DNA from: Lachnospiraceae bacterium UBA7179 | Lineage (GTDB): Bacteria > Bacillota > Clostridia > Lachnospirales > Lachnospiraceae | Direction: 5' to 3' | DNA: 15,495 nucleotides | NCBI GenBank assembly: GCA_002491195.1 | Contig: DKVL01000050.1 | Location: 1-15,495 of the forward strand | Part shown: positions 12,824 through 15,495 of the stretch, in pieces | Numbering within the stretch: position 1 is the stretch's first letter | How the letters are laid out: each line of letters begins with the position of its first letter | The notes under the pieces: model-generated | What the model was told of the DNA's origin: nothing | The model's database searches: none | The model's input: the letters and a program-made list of their open reading frames with translations, nothing else | Position numbers and translations under genes: made by a program

Positions 12824-14188
12824 TTGGCTGGTAAACAGACTGGGAAAAAGGCTGCAAAGAGAGGACGCAGAAGGAGAAATAAAAATCGTAACTTGTTTAT
12901 CATATCGCTGGTCATTGTGCTGACGACTGGAAGCCTTGCAATGCTGGGATATGCTGCTGTGATAAAAAAACTGGATGCGGGATGGGAAAATGATGCAAAA
13001 AAAGCACCAATTATAGTTGATTTTTCTGGTTTTGGACAACAGGGCAGTCCGTCCGGACAGGACGAGACTGCGGCGGATCAAAAGGCCTCAGCTGCAGAGG
13101 AGGCTGCAGATGAGTCTGGTGCTTCAGAACAACTGGGATCCCCAGAGGAGGACAGGATCCGTACAGAAAATGAAAGGCTTTTTCAGGAGGCTGTTCAAAA
13201 AGGAGAGAATGTTTATCTCGTAAACTGTGCAGACAGTGAGCGCGTCACGTTTGCGTTTGCGGGGGATATTTTGCTGGATGACGAGTATGCCATGATGTTT
13301 CATTACAGGACCAGGGGCAGCGATATCAATGATACATTTTCGGCGGATTTGTTGGAACGGATGCGCAGCGCAGATGTCTTTATGCTAAACAATGAATTTC
13401 CATTTTCAACAAGAGGAGCGCCGACGGAGGGAAAGACATTTACATTTCGGGCAAAACCGGACAATGTAGAACTGTATGAACTGCTTGGAGTGGACATCGT
13501 GTCACTTGCCAATAATCACGCCTATGATTATGGGGAGGAAGCGCTTCTTGATACGTTTGCCACACTTGAGAACGCAGGGATACCTTATGTTGGTGCGGGG
13601 CGGAACATCGAGGAGGCACGAAAGCCTGTGTATTTTATTGCAAATGGCATAAAAATCGCGGTGGTGAGCGCGACGCAGATAGAGCGCAATGCGGTGCCGG
13701 ACACCAAAGAAGCCACCACGACAAACGCGGGTGTGCTCCGCTGTATGGATCCGGCCGCTCTTCTGGAAGTCATCGCGGATGCAAAAGAAAACAGCGATTT
13801 CGTGATACTGTATATTCACTGGGGGACGGAGAGCCAGGCGGAGACTGACTGGCTGCAGGATAAGCAGGCACCGATCTATGCACAGGCAGGCGTAGATCTG
13901 ATTATCGGTGATCATCCGCACTGTCTGCAGAAACTGGATTCTGAGGCGGGAGTTCCCATCGTGTATAGTTTGGGAAATTACTGGTTTAATTCTAAAACCC
14001 AGAATACCTGCCTTGTTGAGATTGGAATCAAGAAGGAAGGAATGGAGTATCTGCGATTTATTCCCTGTGTACAGCAGGACTGCCGCACGAGACAGCTTGA
14101 GGGTACTGAGAAGGACGAGGTTCTGGACTATATGCGAAGATTGTCGTCGGGTGTCAAGATTGACGATGAGGGATATGTGACGTTTTAG
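12824..14188 (+). CDS. CapA-family membrane-anchored metallophosphatase-like protein
   Basis: A 454-residue protein. A TTG start at 12824 is accepted because AGGTGGG lies 4-5 bases upstream and the following Lys/Arg-rich tail (MAGKQTGKKAAKRGRRRRNKN) leads into a transmembrane anchor at 24-47. No ATG precedes the anchor. Residues 55-125 are an acidic, Ala/Glu-rich linker. Residues 140-440 are the CapA (PGA_cap) fold of the calcineurin-like phosphoesterase group: FAFAGDILLDD (143-153), MLNNEFPFS, SLANNHAYDYG (227-237), ILYIHWGTE, IIGDHPHCLQ and YSLGNYWF. Asp148, Asn190/Glu191, Asn231/His232 and the HPH and HWG histidines are the expected metal ligands. CapA proteins are tied to poly-gamma-glutamate capsule export, but no capB/capC genes are nearby, so the substrate is open. 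Confidence 0.9.
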   Translation: MAGKQTGKKAAKRGRRRRNKNRNLFIISLVIVLTTGSLAMLGYAAVIKKLDAGWENDAKKAPIIVDFSGFGQQGSPSGQDETAADQKASAAEEAADESGASEQLGSPEEDRIRTENERLFQEAVQKGENVYLVNCADSERVTFAFAGDILLDDEYAMMFHYRTRGSDINDTFSADLLERMRSADVFMLNNEFPFSTRGAPTEGKTFTFRAKPDNVELYELLGVDIVSLANNHAYDYGEEALLDTFATLENAGIPYVGAGRNIEEARKPVYFIANGIKIAVVSATQIERNAVPDTKEATTTNAGVLRCMDPAALLEVIADAKENSDFVILYIHWGTESQAETDWLQDKQAPIYAQAGVDLIIGDHPHCLQKLDSEAGVPIVYSLGNYWFNSKTQNTCLVEIGIKKEGMEYLRFIPCVQQDCRTRQLEGTEKDEVLDYMRRLSSGVKIDDEGYVTF

Positions 14189-14279
14189 GGATCAGGAATC
14201 ATTTTGAGGCACCTGACGAGCGTTTCCTGCATAAAATAAAGCGTAAGGAAGTGTCAATAGATTGGAGGTTTATGTCATT

Positions 14280-14762
14280 ATGGCAGATATCACTCCGGGA
14301 ATGATTTTTACAGATACATTGAGAAACGGAAAGCCGGATGCATTGGCGTGGATTCGCGGGAATGCGCAGAATCCGCAGTTGAGCGGCATCGTTAAATTTT
14401 ATTCAACGCCGTATGCAGGCGTGCTGGTTGAGGCAGAGATTTTTGGACTGCCTGACATTATGACACAATTTTCGTCAGATTTTTATGCGATGCACATACA
14501 CGAAAAGGGGGACTGTACGATGCCCTTTGACAAAACAGGGAACCACTATAATCCTACTAATGAGCCGCACCCAGATCACGCAGGGGATATGATACCACTC
14601 ATGGGAAATCAGGGATACGCATGGCTTGCATTTTATGACAAACGGTTTACGATACCGGAAATTATGGGGAGAAGCGTTATCATTCACAAAATGCCAGATG
14701 ATTTCAAAACCCAGCCGTCTGGAAACGCAGGTGAAAAGATTGGCTGTGGCGTGATACGATAA
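14280..14762 (+). CDS. Cu/Zn superoxide dismutase family protein, cytosolic
   Basis: A 160-residue protein. ATG 14280 is used, with GGAGG (14264-14268) 11 bases upstream; this spacing is long, and TTG 14262 is possible. The SodC pattern is clear: FYAMHIHEKGDC (69-79), GNHYNP (88-92), PHPDHAGD (96-103) and SVIIHKMPDDF (132-142). Copper ligands would be His72, His74, His89 and His136; zinc ligands His89, His97, His100 and Asp103. Cys79 and Cys156 could make the conserved disulfide. The zinc loop is shortened (His97 to His100 only 3 residues). The active-site Arg position in GNAGEKIGCGVI is Lys153. There is no signal peptide, unusual for SodC, which is normally secreted or periplasmic. It could dismute superoxide or only bind metal. 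It lies 14 bases before the next gene, so the two are likely cotranscribed. Confidence 0.85.
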   Translation: MADITPGMIFTDTLRNGKPDALAWIRGNAQNPQLSGIVKFYSTPYAGVLVEAEIFGLPDIMTQFSSDFYAMHIHEKGDCTMPFDKTGNHYNPTNEPHPDHAGDMIPLMGNQGYAWLAFYDKRFTIPEIMGRSVIIHKMPDDFKTQPSGNAGEKIGCGVIR

Positions 14763-14776
14763 AGAGAGGAGAAAAA

Positions 14777-15424
14777 ATGACAGCAGAGCAATATGCGAAA
14801 GAAGTCGGAAAGCTGCTAAAGTGCAGGACATCGAAGAAGAAGGAGATTAAGAGTCAGCTCATATCGGAGATTGACAGTGCTGTTGCTAAGGGGGAAGATT
14901 TGGAGGATGTATTGAAACGCATGGGAATCCCATGGGACTATGCCAATCGGTACAATGATCACTTTGACAATGTGGAGCGAAAGGCGGCAAAGCGTGAGCG
15001 GGCGTTGAAAATCTGGGCAGTCGTTTTTCTCGTGATCGCCGTTTTGATCGGAGTTGTATACTGGAACCTGCCAAAGTGGAGCGATATCAGCGAGAGTGTC
15101 CTATTCAGCGAGGAACAGGTGATAGCCGAGGCGGAGGAAATCATAAGGTTTTACAGTGATAATGATTTTCAGGCGGTTACGGAACGCATGAATGACGACA
15201 TGAAGGAGGTCCTGAATGCGGCGACACTACAGTATGCCAAATCCCAGATGAAGGAGGATTTCGGGGAACTGCTCGCCTTCGGAAATATGTATGCATCCGA
15301 GGCCAGGCAGAACGGCAGGCACTACGCGATGGTTCAGGTCAGTGTATCGTATTCCAATATGAGTGTGACTTATACCATTACTTTCGATGAGGAAATGAAA
15401 CTTGCGGGATTTTATGTGAAATAA
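14777..15424 (+). CDS. DUF1700/HAAS-like membrane protein with DUF3887-like domain
   Basis: A 215-residue protein with AGAGGAG just before the ATG. Residues 1-65 (MTAEQYAKEVGKLLKC, then EIKSQLISEIDSAV, then LEDVLKRMGIPWDYANRY) resemble the cytosolic helical domain of DUF1700/HAAS proteins, which are often found beside PadR regulators. Residues 79-98 form one transmembrane helix (WAVVFLVIAVLIGVVYW). Residues 113-213 lie outside the membrane and resemble DUF3887: EEIIRFYSDNDFQAVTERMNDDMKEVL and a strand-rich end. It may sense or modulate envelope state; function unknown. Whether a PadR gene follows cannot be seen. Confidence 0.7.
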   Translation: MTAEQYAKEVGKLLKCRTSKKKEIKSQLISEIDSAVAKGEDLEDVLKRMGIPWDYANRYNDHFDNVERKAAKRERALKIWAVVFLVIAVLIGVVYWNLPKWSDISESVLFSEEQVIAEAEEIIRFYSDNDFQAVTERMNDDMKEVLNAATLQYAKSQMKEDFGELLAFGNMYASEARQNGRHYAMVQVSVSYSNMSVTYTITFDEEMKLAGFYVK

Positions 15425-15436
15425 AGATTACTGAGT

Positions 15437-15492
15437 AAAAATCCATTTGCGCGACGAACGAAGTTCGTTTTGCAATTTTTGCATGGATTTTT
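15437..15492. repeat. Palindromic repeat at window end
   Basis: Outer arms AAAAATCCAT (15437-15446) and ATGGATTTTT (15483-15492) are exactly complementary. An inner hairpin ACGAAC-GAA-GTTCGT sits in the middle. It begins 12 bases after the last stop codon. The closing T-run suggests it may double as a terminator, but the structure looks like a mobile palindromic unit and may continue beyond the window. Confidence 0.6.
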
Positions 15493-15495
15493 GCC

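Noticed and set aside
1..15495. CRISPR array, phage or complete insertion sequence
   Set aside because: There are no regularly spaced direct repeats, no intact transposase or integrase and no phage structural genes.

Overview
The window looks like a chromosomal piece of a motile, low-GC Gram-positive anaerobe, most likely a Lachnospiraceae-type member of Clostridia. The evidence is a Roseburia/Butyrivibrio-like flagellin, Rpn- and DUF1703-type PD-(D/E)XK proteins, strong AGGAGG ribosome-binding sites, a zinc-ribbon L33, and a NusG with a long acidic N-terminal extension. No genus can be fixed from the sequence alone.

Layout. Positions 1-466 hold the 3' end of an AAA-ATPase-like/DUF1703 gene. 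Positions 467-2800 form a flagellin locus: a sigma-28-type promoter region, a leader with a candidate CsrA site, a 560-residue flagellin and a strong terminator. A decayed Rpn-family fragment follows (2870-3205, minus). A promoter-to-terminator segment without an ORF at about 3391-3530 looks like a small RNA gene. A FlgN/FliT-like coiled-coil gene (3550-4026, minus) has a sigma-28-like promoter about 290 bases upstream. A family 2 glycosyltransferase (4402-5706, minus) diverges from a two-gene operon (6042-8280, plus) of a second family 2 glycosyltransferase and UDP-galactopyranose mutase. A FliD-like protein (8390-9766, minus) closes this surface/flagellar block. Two 159-bp palindromic elements (4068-4226 and 5738-5896) sit in the leaders of the two minus-strand genes 3550-4026 and 4402-5706.

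From 10095 the window switches to housekeeping genes on the plus strand: rpmG, secE, nusG, then a fresh promoter and a structured leader before rplK and rplA, ended by a strong terminator. The usual rplJ-rplL do not follow. Instead there is a membrane-anchored CapA-family protein, a cytosolic Cu/Zn superoxide-dismutase-family protein and a DUF1700/HAAS-like membrane protein with a DUF3887-like tail. The window ends inside another palindromic repeat.

How the genes may work together. Flagellin, the FlgN-like chaperone candidate, the FliD-like protein, two glycosyltransferases and the galactofuranose-precursor enzyme occur within 9 kb. This could be a filament assembly and filament or surface glycosylation island, but that link is inference from neighbourhood. 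The most unusual signals are the paired 159-bp elements, which share tips and apex but have unrelated, internally complementary arms, and the candidate small RNA whose predicted start coincides with a 5' stem-loop.
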